DNA of 64,000 nucleotides, taken from positions 13,401 to 77,400 of the forward strand of contig CATYIV010000006.1 of assembly GCA_958407465.1 (NCBI GenBank), in the 5' to 3' direction. This DNA comes from an uncultured Collinsella sp. GTDB taxonomy: Bacteria; Actinomycetota; Coriobacteriia; Coriobacteriales; Coriobacteriaceae. Made by a program: the position numbers and the translations under genes. This document shows positions 27,726 to 36,134 of this stretch, piece after piece (the first letter of the stretch is position 1; each line of letters starts with the position of its first letter). Below the pieces are notes generated by a model. The model was given only the letters and a program-made list of their open reading frames with translations. It was not told where the DNA came from and did not search any database.

Positions 27726-28226
27726 ATGGTTCGTGTCGACATAGAGACCATCGTCATGGCCGCCGGTCCCGTGCCATCGCTTATCGTGCTTCGCGAGCGC
27801 TGCAGCAAATCGGACTCGCCCGCGCCGCTGCGTTCCCTTTCCATTCAGACTGGTTCGTTTGAAGCTGCTGCCATTAGCCGCGGCATCGATAGCGGCCGCG
27901 CCGAGCGCCCGATTACCCATGACCTGTTGCTCGATACTGTTGGCGCCCTGGGCGCCAAGCTCGAGCGCATCGAGATCGTTCGCGCCGAGCCGCCGGTGTT
28001 CTACGCGACGATCGTCGTACTGGCCGATGGTGACGAGCGCAAGATCGACGCCCGCCCCAGTGATGCCATTGCCCTTGCCGTGCGCAGCAATGCCCCCATG
28101 TTTGTGGAGGACGACATCATGAATCGCCTGGGCACTGTTTCTACCCACGCCGAGGAAGTCGACGACGAGCAGGAGTTCGAGAAGTTCGACGAGTTCGTCC
28201 ATACGCTCTCCCCCGATGACTTTTAA
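27726..28226 (+). CDS. Bifunctional-nuclease-family (DUF151) protein
   Basis: The protein has 166 residues. ATG 27726 follows CCGGAGG. The DUF151 core is visible: a first beta-strand segment, then ERPITHDLLLDTVGALGAKL, VVLADGDERKIDARPSDAIALAVRS and APMFVEDD. Members have been linked to nuclease activity and to growth-related functions, but the biological role is poorly known. The C-terminal 30 residues are acidic. It is followed directly by a small membrane-protein gene, probably in one unit. Confidence 0.85.
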   Translation: MVRVDIETIVMAAGPVPSLIVLRERCSKSDSPAPLRSLSIQTGSFEAAAISRGIDSGRAERPITHDLLLDTVGALGAKLERIEIVRAEPPVFYATIVVLADGDERKIDARPSDAIALAVRSNAPMFVEDDIMNRLGTVSTHAEEVDDEQEFEKFDEFVHTLSPDDF

Positions 28227-28256
28227 ATGTCTGGCACGCGAGCGGAGAGGTCGCTG

Positions 28257-28613
28257 ATGGGTACCCGCGTATCGGCTGAAGCGGCTGCAATCGCCCGCGA
28301 GGCCCAGATGCGCTCGGAGGCTTCTGAGGCGGCTCGCATTGCCTATGTGACGCAGGCCCGCACGCTTCGCGAACGCCGCGGCTCGTTTATCAAGATGGTT
28401 GTCATCTCCGCCCTTGTTGCGGCAATCTGCTCGCGCCTTCGTGGTACAGTTGGTGCGCTTGGGTTTTCGATCTCTACGGGCCTGGTGATCTGGGGCGTGG
28501 TCGATGCGGTAATGCTGACCAGTCAGATCAAGGTACTCGACAAGCGCGCGATGGATATGATGCGCGCCCGCGACGCTGCCGCCAAGATCGCTGCTGAGGC
28601 ACAAGAATTGTAA
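28257..28613 (+). CDS. Small membrane protein of unknown function
   Basis: 118 residues from ATG 28257 (MGTRVSAEAAAIA), chosen because GGAGAGG lies 6-7 nt upstream; ATG 28227, abutting the DUF151 stop, would add 10 residues. An Ala/Arg-rich amphipathic N-terminus precedes two hydrophobic segments (about 46-65 and 70-90: VVISALVAAIC, ISTGLVIWGVVDAVML) and a charged C-terminal helix. No family recognised. It lies between the DUF151 gene and another unknown gene with the same orientation. Confidence 0.65.
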   Translation: MGTRVSAEAAAIAREAQMRSEASEAARIAYVTQARTLRERRGSFIKMVVISALVAAICSRLRGTVGALGFSISTGLVIWGVVDAVMLTSQIKVLDKRAMDMMRARDAAAKIAAEAQEL

Positions 28614-28643
28614 CGACGCCAGACTCGATGGGAAGGTCTAAAG

Positions 28644-29093
28644 ATGGCACAGGATATGCAGGACGCCGGTAACGTCTCCGCCGAGCTCGACGCCATGGTG
28701 TGCGATCTGATCGGCGCGTTCTTGGACGACCTTGCCGCCGGTGAAAACCCTGGCGTGGTCGTGGCAATTGAGGACGCCGCTTCCAACCGTTATCTGGCGG
28801 CGCTCGATGAGGATGGCGAAGAGGCGTGCCTCGAGGCGGCCACCAACTTTATCTCCGAGCACAAGATGGGTCTTAAGGACGAGGGCCTGGGCCGTATCGC
28901 TCGCTATGCCATCGGCTACACCGGCTGCGTCGAGATTGACGGCGGCTATCACGATGCTCTGCTCGTGAGCTTCTTCGAAACCACGCTCGAGAGTGGTTTT
29001 TCGGCATATGTGCTGTATGAGGGCATGGGCGCCGGCGATGGTTTTATGTGGAGCGACCCTGAACCTGCAGGTGAGGAAACCCCTCTCATCTAA
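28644..29093 (+). CDS. Conserved-looking soluble protein of unknown function
   Basis: The protein has 149 residues. ATG 28644 follows GGGAAGG. It is acidic, with no membrane segment or signal peptide, and has a regular alpha/beta pattern (AMVCDLIGAFLDDLAAGENP, VVVAIEDAASNRYLAAL, ALLVSFFETTLESGFSAYVL). Codon use matches neighbours. No catalytic motif or family recognised. It is in line with the DUF151 and small membrane genes upstream; typA follows after a 117-bp gap. Confidence 0.65.
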   Translation: MAQDMQDAGNVSAELDAMVCDLIGAFLDDLAAGENPGVVVAIEDAASNRYLAALDEDGEEACLEAATNFISEHKMGLKDEGLGRIARYAIGYTGCVEIDGGYHDALLVSFFETTLESGFSAYVLYEGMGAGDGFMWSDPEPAGEETPLI

Positions 29094-29210
29094 AATCGCT
29101 AAAATAAACGAGTTTTCGGTAAAAGGCTCAATATTCCCGCTGAGCGTTGTATCGCTGGGCGGGCCGCATACGCGTGCCGGTTGTATATAGATAGAAGATA
29201 GGGGAACTAC

Positions 29211-31049
29211 ATGCGCGTAGACAATCTGAGGAACATCGCCATCATCGCTCACGTCGACCATGGCAAGACGACGATGGTCGACAAGCTCCTGCGTGCCACG
29301 GACGCCTTCCGTGCCAACCAGCAGGTCGAGGACCGCGTCCTGGATTCCAACGACCAGGAGCGCGAGCGCGGCATTACGATTCTCGCCAAGAACATCTCTA
29401 TCGAGTACAAGGACGTCAAGATCAACGTCATCGACACCCCGGGCCACGCCGACTTTGGCGGCGAGGTCGAGCGCGTGCTGCGTATGGCCGACGGCGCCCT
29501 GCTGCTGGTCGACGCCTTTGAGGGCCCCATGCCCCAGACCCGCTTCGTGCTGCGTCACGCTATCGACACCGGCCTTAAGATCATGATCGTCATCAACAAG
29601 ATCGACCGTCCGGGCGCCAACCCCGAGAAGGCCTACAACGACTGCCTGGACCTCATGGCCGACCTGGGCGCCACCGACGACCAGCTTGAGTTCGCCATGG
29701 AGCACGTGGTCTACGCCAGCGCCATGAATGGCTTTGCCCGCCTTGATCCCAACGACGGCAACATGGACATGTATCCGCTGCTCGATATGATCATCGACGA
29801 CATGCCCGCGCCCGAGGTTGACGAGAACGCTCCGCTGGCCATGCAGTGCGTGACCATCGACCACTCCAACTTCGTTGGCCGTATCGGCATCGGTCGCGTG
29901 TATTCCGGCGCCATCCATCAGGGCGACCAGATTCTGGTTGTGAAGAACGACGGCTCCAGCGCCACCGCTACCGTCAAGCAGCTCTTTACCTTCGACTACC
30001 TGGGCCGCACCGAGTGCCAGGAAGTCGGCGCCGGCGACATCGCCGCCGTCGTGGGCATCGACCGCACCGATATCGGCGATGTCTACACCGATCCCGAGAA
30101 CCCCGTCGAGCTCGAGCCCATCGAGATCGACCCGCCGACCCTGTCCATCGTCTTCGAGGCTTCGACCTCCCCGCTCGTCGGTCGCGACGGAGACATCGTG
30201 GGCGCCCGTCAGCTCAAGGAGCGCCTGTTCAACGAGGCCGAGAACAACGTGACCATGAAGATCGAGGAGCTCGAGGACAAGAGCGGCGTCGAGGTCTCGG
30301 GCCGCGGCATTCTGCACCTGTCCGTTCTGATGGAGTCCATGCGCCGCGAGGGCTTTGAGTTCCAGGTCGGCCGTCCCCGCGTTCTGTTTAAGAAGGACGA
30401 GAACGGCAACAAGATGGAGCCTGTCGAGCAGGCCGTCGTTGAGTGCCCGGACGAGTACTCGGGCAAGGTCGTTGAGGTCTTCGGTACCTCCGGTGGCATC
30501 ATGACGAGCATGGATACCTCGGGTATCGTGACGCACCTCGAGTTTAAGATCCCGACCCGCGGCATCATGGGCCTTAAGAACCGCATCATGAACGTCACCC
30601 ACGGCGAGGGCGTGTTCTACCACACCTTCCTGGAGTACGGTCCCTACGCCGGCGAGATCGGCAACCGTCAGAACGGCGCAATGATCTCCATGACCACCGA
30701 GAAGGCCGTTGCCTATGCTCTGGGTACGCTGCAGGAGCGCGGCCAGCTTTTTGTTGAGCCGGGCACCGAGTGCTACGAGGGCATGATCGTGGGCGAGCGC
30801 AGCAAGGCTGGCGACATGGTCGTCAACATCGCCCGTACCAAGAACCTGGGCAACCAGCGTTCCTCGACCTCCGATATCTCCGTTCAGCTGGTGCCGCCCC
30901 GCACCTTCTCGCTGGAGGAGGCGCTGGAGTACATCGCCGACGACGAGCTGGTTGAGATTACCCCCAAGAACATCCGCCTGCGCAAGCGCCTGCTCAACGC
31001 CACCGACCGCAAGAAGGCCGCCGTCCGCGCCGGCCAGGTCAACAAATAA
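29211..31049 (+). CDS. typA: Ribosome-associated GTPase TypA/BipA
   Basis: The protein has 612 residues, normal length. ATG 29211 follows AGGGGAA. GTPase motifs: G1 AHVDHGKTT (about 13-21), G3 [15 protein letters not shown]4 NKID. EF-G-like domains II, III and V follow, with the TypA-specific C-terminal domain ([41 protein letters not shown]). TypA binds ribosomes and supports large-subunit assembly and stress growth. It stands alone with its own terminator. Confidence 0.96.
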   Translation: MRVDNLRNIAIIAHVDHGKTTMVDKLLRATDAFRANQQVEDRVLDSNDQERERGITILAKNISIEYKDVKINVIDTPGHADFGGEVERVLRMADGALLLVDAFEGPMPQTRFVLRHAIDTGLKIMIVINKIDRPGANPEKAYNDCLDLMADLGATDDQLEFAMEHVVYASAMNGFARLDPNDGNMDMYPLLDMIIDDMPAPEVDENAPLAMQCVTIDHSNFVGRIGIGRVYSGAIHQGDQILVVKNDGSSATATVKQLFTFDYLGRTECQEVGAGDIAAVVGIDRTDIGDVYTDPENPVELEPIEIDPPTLSIVFEASTSPLVGRDGDIVGARQLKERLFNEAENNVTMKIEELEDKSGVEVSGRGILHLSVLMESMRREGFEFQVGRPRVLFKKDENGNKMEPVEQAVVECPDEYSGKVVEVFGTSGGIMTSMDTSGIVTHLEFKIPTRGIMGLKNRIMNVTHGEGVFYHTFLEYGPYAGEIGNRQNGAMISMTTEKAVAYALGTLQERGQLFVEPGTECYEGMIVGERSKAGDMVVNIARTKNLGNQRSSTSDISVQLVPPRTFSLEEALEYIADDELVEITPKNIRLRKRLLNATDRKKAAVRAGQVNK

Positions 31050-31077
31050 GCGCTGGACTTTATAGCGTCTAACAAGA

Positions 31078-31108
31078 AAGGGCGTCGACCGTAATGGTCG
31101 GCGCCCTT
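31078..31108 (+). terminator. Terminator after typA
   Basis: AAGGGCGTCGACC/GGTCGGCGCCCTT stem with one G-U pair and loop GTAAT, followed by TTT. Confidence 0.92.
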
Positions 31109-31136
31109 TTTGTGCATAGGGACTGAGCTGGTCTGC

Positions 31137-31171
31137 ACCACCACAAAGGTGCCTGGTCCCTTTGTGGTGGT
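31137..31171. repeat. Compound hairpin between convergent genes
   Basis: A 13-bp perfect stem ACCACCACAAAGG/CCTTTGTGGTGGT with a 9-nt loop, 7 bp beyond the stop of the minus-strand gene. AGGGAC at 31118 and GTCCCT inside the hairpin can also pair, so two structures compete. It may act as the minus-strand terminator but lacks a clear U-run. Confidence 0.6.
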
Positions 31172-31177
31172 TGGCGG

Positions 31178-32323
31178 CTAAGCGGTGGGGAGTCCTGGCG
31201 TGTTAGCCGGCTGCTGCGGCTTGACGCGGGCGTTGCGCCAGATGATTTGGATGATGTAACCGAGCATAAAGACAAAGGCCACGCCGCTGATGAAGTCACC
31301 TACGAGGGGAAGCCCCGTGAGGGCGCCTGCGATTACGCCGCCCACGGCTGCCATGGCGTAGCGGTTTTGGTTGTGTCCAACCATGCGGGCGATCGCGCAC
31401 CCCGCAAAGGCACTCGACATCAACGCGATGCCGATAACGCCGCACAAGAGGGTTCCGGCAAGCGACAGACCAGCGATAGAGATAATCAGCAGTAGGACGG
31501 CGGGGACGATAGCAATCGTGCCCAGAAGACCGCTCACCCACAGGGGCATGGAGCGCTGGTGGAGCATGCCGGCGGCGCTGGCGGTCGCGCGCGGAAAGAT
31601 GAGCTCGAGCAGCAGAGCGACAAAGCAGGTCGAGAGTGCCGCGGCGACGATACCGCCGATGACATCGTTAACGGTGGAAGTATCCTCGTTCTCGGTGCGG
31701 TCGATCTTGAGCGCACCGACCTCGGCTCCCGCGGCGCGCTCGGGGTCCTCGGAGACGTGCGCGTTCACGGTGCCGGTGATGTGGGCGTTCTTGCCCAGGA
31801 TGAGCTTGTCGGCCCAAACCTCGACATCGCCCTTGACGGTGCCATCGATGGTCACCGTGTCGCCCGCAAGCGCTGCCGACTTGGTGGAGCCTCGCAGGGC
31901 AACCGTCTCGCCTATCGCGTAGAAACAGTTGGCGGTGCTGTCGGAATTGAGCACGACATGCTGGCCAGCGACGGTCACGCTGCCATCAACCGTGGTCTTG
32001 GCAATGTCGATGGTGCGTGCCGCCAGACGGACGGCGCCGCCCACTGTGCAGTCACGGATCGAGAGGGTATCGCCCGCGGCGATGATATCGCGGCCGATGG
32101 ACACATCATCCAAGTTGAGGGCCTGACCTGCCCAGTACAGGTCACCTTCGACGCCGGACGGATTGGCGTCATTGTCGGTCGCAAGTACGTTTCCTGCGGT
32201 GTCCGTGCCGGCGAACGACGCCGTGGGAAGCACGGTGATCGCCAGCGCGATGAGCGCGAATAGGATGGTGATGCGGCCCCATGCTTTACGGCGCTGGGTC
32301 AACGGGAGTTGATTGCAGGGCAT
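31178..32323 (-). CDS. Polymer-forming (bactofilin-like) membrane protein
   Basis: The protein has 381 residues. ATG 32323 follows GAAGGA; an in-frame start 16 codons earlier lacks a site. Residues 1-35 form a signal peptide or anchor (RITILFALIALAITVLPTASFA). Residues about 50-185 are short repeats of the type seen in bactofilin beta-helices (GEDLYW..., SIGRDIIAAGDTLSIRDCTV, GGAVRLAARTIDI, DGSVTVAGQHVVL, DGTVKGDVEVWADKLILG). At least four C-terminal hydrophobic segments follow (about 215-365). Likely an extracytoplasmic or surface-facing scaffold tied to the membrane. Function unproven. Confidence 0.72.
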   Translation of the reverse strand: MPCNQLPLTQRRKAWGRITILFALIALAITVLPTASFAGTDTAGNVLATDNDANPSGVEGDLYWAGQALNLDDVSIGRDIIAAGDTLSIRDCTVGGAVRLAARTIDIAKTTVDGSVTVAGQHVVLNSDSTANCFYAIGETVALRGSTKSAALAGDTVTIDGTVKGDVEVWADKLILGKNAHITGTVNAHVSEDPERAAGAEVGALKIDRTENEDTSTVNDVIGGIVAAALSTCFVALLLELIFPRATASAAGMLHQRSMPLWVSGLLGTIAIVPAVLLLIISIAGLSLAGTLLCGVIGIALMSSAFAGCAIARMVGHNQNRYAMAAVGGVIAGALTGLPLVGDFISGVAFVFMLGYIIQIIWRNARVKPQQPANTPGLPTA

Positions 32324-32429
32324 AGTGAATCCTTCGTTAGATACTCGGCATATACCTAACAGGGTACCCAACGCGTGGGCGCTCTAAAAGAACCTCTCGG
32401 TTGCATTTCGAAGGATGAGCCCGCGCTAC

Positions 32430-33119
32430 CTACTTTTTGCGATGCAAAAAGCGTGCGATGTCATCCTCGGTGGGGCTTTTGATATCAAAGCGCAGCGACA
32501 GCCAGCGTAGTCCCATGGTCACCACGACGCAAACGACCAGTGCGACGACATTGCTGACCAAGCCGCTCATGACAAGGCAAACATAGCTTGCCGATCCGGC
32601 GATGGCCGCGATGGCATAGAAGTTGGTGCGCTGGAAGATACCCGGCACCACACCCATAAAACCATCTCGCAGCATGCCGCCGCCCACCGCGGTAAAAAAG
32701 CCCATCATGATGCACACCGCCGGCGCAAAGCCGTAGACCAGCGCCTTGTCTGCGCCGGTTGCCGCATAAATACCCACCGAGATGATATCGAGCAGGGGAA
32801 TGAGCTTTTCGGGCTTGTCGACGATTGCCGGGAAGATGTAGATGATGGCCGCGGTGGCGATGGAGAGCGGGAGCGCCATCGGTTGGTTGAGGATGTAGAC
32901 GTTGCCCACCTGCAGCGTCATATCGCGCAAAAGACCGCCGCCCAGTCCACAGACCACGGCGAGCGCGACGGCGCCCACCAGGTCGAGTTTGTGCTCGCGT
33001 GCGACCAACACGCCCGAGATCGATGCCGCGACGACGGCGAACATCTCGAGCCAAAACGGGATGGCAACCATGGCATCCGAGGCGTGTGCGGTAACGATCA
33101 TAGCGGCGGCAACGGGCAA
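32430..33119 (-). CDS. TRIC/UPF0126-family membrane channel protein
   Basis: 229 residues from TTG 33119, which has AAAGGA 8 nt upstream; ATG 33101 is possible. It has seven hydrophobic segments arranged as an internal duplication, each half carrying a glycine-rich motif (CGLGGGLLRDMTL near 58-70 and TAVGGGMLRDGFM near 141-153). This is the pattern of prokaryotic TRIC monovalent-cation channels. It ends in a short basic tail. It is a single gene, separated from the bactofilin-like gene by about 100 bp. Confidence 0.85.
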   Translation of the reverse strand: MPVAAAMIVTAHASDAMVAIPFWLEMFAVVAASISGVLVAREHKLDLVGAVALAVVCGLGGGLLRDMTLQVGNVYILNQPMALPLSIATAAIIYIFPAIVDKPEKLIPLLDIISVGIYAATGADKALVYGFAPAVCIMMGFFTAVGGGMLRDGFMGVVPGIFQRTNFYAIAAIAGSASYVCLVMSGLVSNVVALVVCVVVTMGLRWLSLRFDIKSPTEDDIARFLHRKK

Positions 33120-33298
33120 GATGGGGTCCTTTGAGTTACGGGTTTAGACAATGCCCGTACATAGTACATGTTCGGCGCCGATTGCGACCCTATTGCTCGG
33201 CAAACGGTCGGGACTGGGTACGGTCATAGGTTCCATGTTTGGGGATCCGGGTTGATGCTGAACGCGATGGGGGCGTGGTCGAATAGGAGGGATGTCCA

Positions 33299-33422
33299 AA
33301 TTTTGAGCTTTGCTCAAAATTTATCCGGTCGGCTTACGCCGACCGCGCTGCGCTAAAAACGCGCCACTGGCGCGTTTTCTTTACGCTTTGCGCCCTGGCG
33401 GGTTCGAATCCCTCCTCCTCCG
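33299..33422 (+). repeat. String of palindromes ending in a tRNA-Ser T-arm fragment
   Basis: In order: ATTTTGAGC/GCTCAAAAT with loop TTT; CGGTCGGC/GCCGACCG with loop TTAC; GCGCTGCGC; AAAACGCGCCA/TGGCGCGTTTT with a 1-nt loop; CGCTTTGCG. The last 23 nt (33400-33422, GGGTTCGAATCCCT...) are identical to the T-arm and acceptor 3' strand of tRNA-Ser(CGA) encoded on the opposite strand at 33488-33510. Confidence 0.75.
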
Positions 33423-33455
33423 TCGTATTTGCTTGTAAGGGACTTAAAAGAAAAA

Positions 33456-33474
33456 AGCCCCCGATCTGGGAGCT
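33456..33474 (-). terminator. Terminator after tRNA-Ser(CGA) (minus strand)
   Basis: On the minus strand AGCTCCC/GGGGGCT (one G-U pair) is followed by TTTTTCTTTT. Confidence 0.8.
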
Positions 33475-33487
33475 TTCTCAACCAAAA

Positions 33488-33578
33488 TGGCGGAGGAGGA
33501 GGGATTCGAACCCTCGTGACCTTATACAGGCCAAACGGTTTTCGAGACCGCCGCATTCAACCACTCTGCCACCCCTCC
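33488..33578 (-). tRNA. tRNA-Ser (CGA)
   Basis: 91 nt with a long variable arm. Acceptor GGAGGGG/CTCCTCC, anticodon CGA in loop TCTCGAAAA, T-arm GAGGG/CCCTC, encoded CCA. Confidence 0.95.
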
Positions 33579-33626
33579 GCGTGGGGTAAAAACAAAGCAG
33601 GCTCGAAGGCCTGCTTTGGAATTAAC

Positions 33627-33717
33627 TGGCGGAGAGTCAGGGATTTGAACCCTGGAGACGCTTTTGACGCCTACACGATTTCCAATCGTGCTCCTTCGGC
33701 CACTCGGACAACTCTCC
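33627..33717 (-). tRNA. tRNA-Ser (GGA)
   Basis: 91 nt with a long variable arm. Acceptor GGAGAGT/ACTCTCC, anticodon GGA in loop TTGGAAA, encoded CCA. It lies 48 bp upstream of tRNA-Ser(CGA) in the direction of transcription, so both may form one unit. Confidence 0.96.
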
Positions 33718-34221
33718 GTTAAATGCGAAAGTCAGTATACACGAGGAATCGCAAAGTGCAAACAGAAAAGTTGGCATTTTTTAAAACGCTTGGCCGCGTT
33801 TGGCGTTGCAGCGGGGTTTGAGATGCCAAAAAACGGCTTCCGACCAGCGTAGTTGATCAACTCAATTGTTCAAAAGGGGTATTTATAAGCGATTTGGCAA
33901 TGAATTTAAAAATCTTTGGGTGGTGCTGTGGGCCACTGGTATGCATTTTGCGACCACAACCATGCGCCCGTTGACCTGCGACTTGGCTCAGCTTGTCCTC
34001 ACGGCACCGTATCTTGTCCACAGATCCGTCAAGCTTTTGGTCAGCATTTGGTTGGAATGCGCATGAAACGTCGTGCGAGTATGGGCATATGTGGAGGTCA
34101 TGAGGTTGTAGCTGCATATTCTTGCAGCCTAGGAGGTTGAAAGATATTATTACCAAGTCTTTTCCTGCTTCAGGCGCACCTTCACGACCTGAAGCCACAT
34201 TTGCCCAGAGGAGGTGACAAT
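33718..34221 (+). other. Long gap with rpsF leader
   Basis: About 500 bp. I see no gene with a ribosome-binding site here. The last 60-100 bp are the leader of rpsF, including the hairpin at 34167-34195. GGAGG near 34132 has no start codon at a suitable distance in an open frame of useful length. The promoter of the ribosomal-protein operon must lie here but is not clear. Confidence 0.6.
34167..34195 (+). promoter_or_regulatory. Candidate S6:S18 leader hairpin before rpsF
   Basis: A perfect 8-bp stem GCTTCAGG/CCTGAAGC with a 13-nt loop CGCACCTTCACGA lies 26 nt before the rpsF start. rpsF leaders in many bacteria carry a hairpin bound by the S6:S18 complex for autoregulation. Identity is inferred from position and the presence of both rpsF and rpsR. 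Confidence 0.42.
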
Positions 34222-34515
34222 ATGAAGGCTTATGAACTGCTGTTCTTTGTTGACCCGTCGCTCGACCCCGAGACTCGTCTCGCTGTTATGAAGCGTATCG
34301 ATACCACGATCGCTGAGGGCGCTGGCAAGGTCGACTCCGTTGACGAGTGGGGCAAGCGCAAGCTCGCCTACGAGATCAACGACCTCACCGATGGTGACTA
34401 CACCCTCATCAACTTCCACGCAGATCCTACCCAGATCGCCGAGCTTGATCGCGTCCTGCGCATCACCGACGCTGTGGTCCGCCACATGATCGTCCGTCGC
34501 GACGACCAGGAGTAA
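34222..34515 (+). CDS. rpsF: 30S ribosomal protein S6
   Basis: The protein has 97 residues. ATG 34222 follows GAGGAGG; an in-frame TTG 21 bp upstream overlaps that site. MKAYELLFFVDPSLD, VDEWGKRKLAYEINDLTDGDYTL and LDRVLRITDAVVRHMIVR are typical. It binds S18 on the small-subunit platform. First gene of rpsF-ssb-rpsR-rplI. Confidence 0.97.
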   Translation: MKAYELLFFVDPSLDPETRLAVMKRIDTTIAEGAGKVDSVDEWGKRKLAYEINDLTDGDYTLINFHADPTQIAELDRVLRITDAVVRHMIVRRDDQE

Positions 34516-34563
34516 GACTGTCGTTTTGGACTGGGCTTGTGCCCCAAGAGGAAGTAGTGAGTT

Positions 34564-35016
34564 ATGAGCATCAATCGAGTGAACATCACCGGTAACCTCA
34601 CCCGCGATCCCGAGCTGCGCGCCACCGCCGGCGGAACCCAGGTTCTGTCCTTTGGCGTCGCCGTCAACGATCGTCGCCGTAACGCGCAGACTGGCGAGTG
34701 GGAGGACTATCCCAACTTTGTCGACTGCACCATGTTCGGCACCCGCGCCGAGGCCGTGAGCCGTTTCCTGGCAAAGGGAAACAAGGTCGCGATCGAGGGC
34801 AAGCTGCGCTACAGCTCTTGGGAGCGCGACGGCCAGCGCCGGAGCAAGCTTGAGGTCATCGTCGATGAGATCGAGTTTATGAGCTCCCGTGGTGGCCAGG
34901 GTGGCTACGATCAGGGCGGTTACGCCCCCGCAGCTCCCGCGCCCGCAGCACGTCCTGCCGCACCGGTGGCTACGCCGCCCGCGGTCGACGTCTACGATGA
35001 GGACATCCCGTTCTAA
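34564..35016 (+). CDS. ssb: Single-stranded DNA-binding protein
   Basis: The protein has 150 residues. ATG 34564. The OB fold covers about 1-108 (INRVNITGNLTRDPELR, WEDYPNFVDCTMFGTRAEAV, LAKGNKVAIEGKLRYSSWE). A Gly/Ala/Pro-rich linker leads to the acidic tip DEDIPF that docks partner proteins. It coats ssDNA in replication and repair. Its place between rpsF and rpsR is standard. Confidence 0.97.
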   Translation: MSINRVNITGNLTRDPELRATAGGTQVLSFGVAVNDRRRNAQTGEWEDYPNFVDCTMFGTRAEAVSRFLAKGNKVAIEGKLRYSSWERDGQRRSKLEVIVDEIEFMSSRGGQGGYDQGGYAPAAPAPAARPAAPVATPPAVDVYDEDIPF

Positions 35017-35088
35017 GGGTTGTTCACCTATTTTTGAGTGAGAGGCGGCTTCGGTTCGCCGAAGTTGCCAAATGAAAGGTATTTTGAC

Positions 35089-35355
35089 ATGGCTAATGAT
35101 TTTTCTGCACGTCAGCCGCGTCGTAAGTACTGCCAGTTCTGCAAGGAGAACACTGAGTTCATCGACTATAAGGACACTCAGCTTCTCCGTAAGTACATGA
35201 CCGACCGTGGCAAGATCAAGCCCCGTCGCGTCACTGGCGCTTGCACGCAGCATCAGCATGACATCGCCAACGCCATCAAGCGCGCCCGCGAGATGGCTCT
35301 CCTGCCGTACACCGTCCCCGTGGTTTCCTCTCGTGGCAACCGCGACCGCGGCTAA
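35089..35355 (+). CDS. rpsR: 30S ribosomal protein S18
   Basis: The protein has 88 residues. ATG 35089 ([18 protein letters not shown]) is the expected start; the open frame extends 51 bp further without a ribosome-binding site. The sequence [21 protein letters not shown] and the C-terminal [20 protein letters not shown] are diagnostic. An N-terminal CxxC pair is present. Confidence 0.97.
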   Translation: MANDFSARQPRRKYCQFCKENTEFIDYKDTQLLRKYMTDRGKIKPRRVTGACTQHQHDIANAIKRAREMALLPYTVPVVSSRGNRDRG

Positions 35356-35370
35356 GAAGGGAGACGCATC

Positions 35371-35910
35371 ATGAAGGTTATTCTTCTCGATGAGATCAAG
35401 GGCAAGGGCGGCGAGGGTGACGTCGTAGAGGTCGCTCAGGGTTACGCTGAGAACTTCCTGTTCCCCAAGAAGCTCGCTGTTGCCGCCACCAAGGGCAACC
35501 TCAAGCAGCTTGACGAGCGTCGCAACAACATCGCCAAGCGCGAGGCCGTCCGTCTGGCTACCGCCAACGAGACCAAGGCTGCCTTCGAGGGCAAGACGGT
35601 CACCGTTGACGTCAAGGTCGGCGACGAGGGCATCCTCTTTGGCTCCGTTACCGCCGCTATGATCGCTGACGCCATCAAGGCTCAGCTCGGTATGGACATC
35701 GACCGCAAGCGCGTCGAGCTCGGTAAGCCCATCAAGGTTGCCGGTGCCCACACCGTTGCCATCTCGCTGTACCGCGAGATCAAGGCCGAAGTTGTCGTTC
35801 TCGTCGGCGTTACCGCCGAGGAGCTCGCTGCCGAGGCTGAGGTCGAGGAGGCCGCTGAGGTCGCCGAGGCCGAGACCGCCGAGGTCGAGACTGAGGCTGC
35901 TGCCGAGTAG
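35371..35910 (+). CDS. rplI: 50S ribosomal protein L9 with acidic tail
   Basis: The protein has 179 residues, against about 148-150 usual. MKVILLDEIKGKGGEGDVVEV and GYAENFLFPKKLAVAAT form the N-terminal rRNA-binding domain, joined by the long helix to the C-terminal domain (FGSVTAAMIADAIK, HTVAISLYREIKAEVVVLV). The last 30 residues are Glu/Ala repeats, an unusual addition. Last gene of its operon. Confidence 0.96.
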   Translation: MKVILLDEIKGKGGEGDVVEVAQGYAENFLFPKKLAVAATKGNLKQLDERRNNIAKREAVRLATANETKAAFEGKTVTVDVKVGDEGILFGSVTAAMIADAIKAQLGMDIDRKRVELGKPIKVAGAHTVAISLYREIKAEVVVLVGVTAEELAAEAEVEEAAEVAEAETAEVETEAAAE

Positions 35911-35942
35911 CATTTGCTGCAACGCAACAATCTTGTTCTAAG

Positions 35943-35972
35943 AAGGGCGCTCTGGGAAACCAGGGCGCCCTT
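35943..35972 (+). terminator. Terminator after rplI
   Basis: AAGGGCGCTCTGG/CCAGGGCGCCCTT stem with one G-U pair, loop GAAA, then TTGTTTTTT. Confidence 0.92.
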
Positions 35973-36134
35973 TTGTTTTTTGCGCTGAGTGAGTGTCATG
36001 GTGAACGTTGCGTCGAAGTCCTATATACAGGACCGTTCATCCGTTTGGTTCGGTGATGATTGGCGGCGCGCGGCGCGTTTTGGGACCGTGGCTGATACTA
36101 TGGATGCTCGCAAGCGATATGAATGAGGATGCTC

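Larger units (their letters stand above)
33120..33487. other. Gap with serial palindromes and an inverted tRNA-Ser tail
   Basis: No credible gene is visible. 33120-33298 shows nothing I can name. 33299-33393 is a string of small hairpins. 33400-33422 copies, on the plus strand, the 3' end of the nearby minus-strand tRNA-Ser. 33456-33474 is the tRNA-Ser terminator. Confidence 0.7.

Noticed and set aside
28638-30623. 661-residue open frame opposite typA and its neighbour
   Set aside because: Spans two genes and an intergenic gap, with no motif; a typical antisense shadow.
33353-33556. Small minus-strand frame with GGGGIRTR-type sequence
   Set aside because: This peptide is what a tRNA-Ser gene gives when translated; the DNA is tRNA and terminator.
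33857-34198. 113-residue minus-strand frame in the rpsF leader
   Set aside because: No ribosome-binding site, no recognisable motif, and it covers the leader hairpin.
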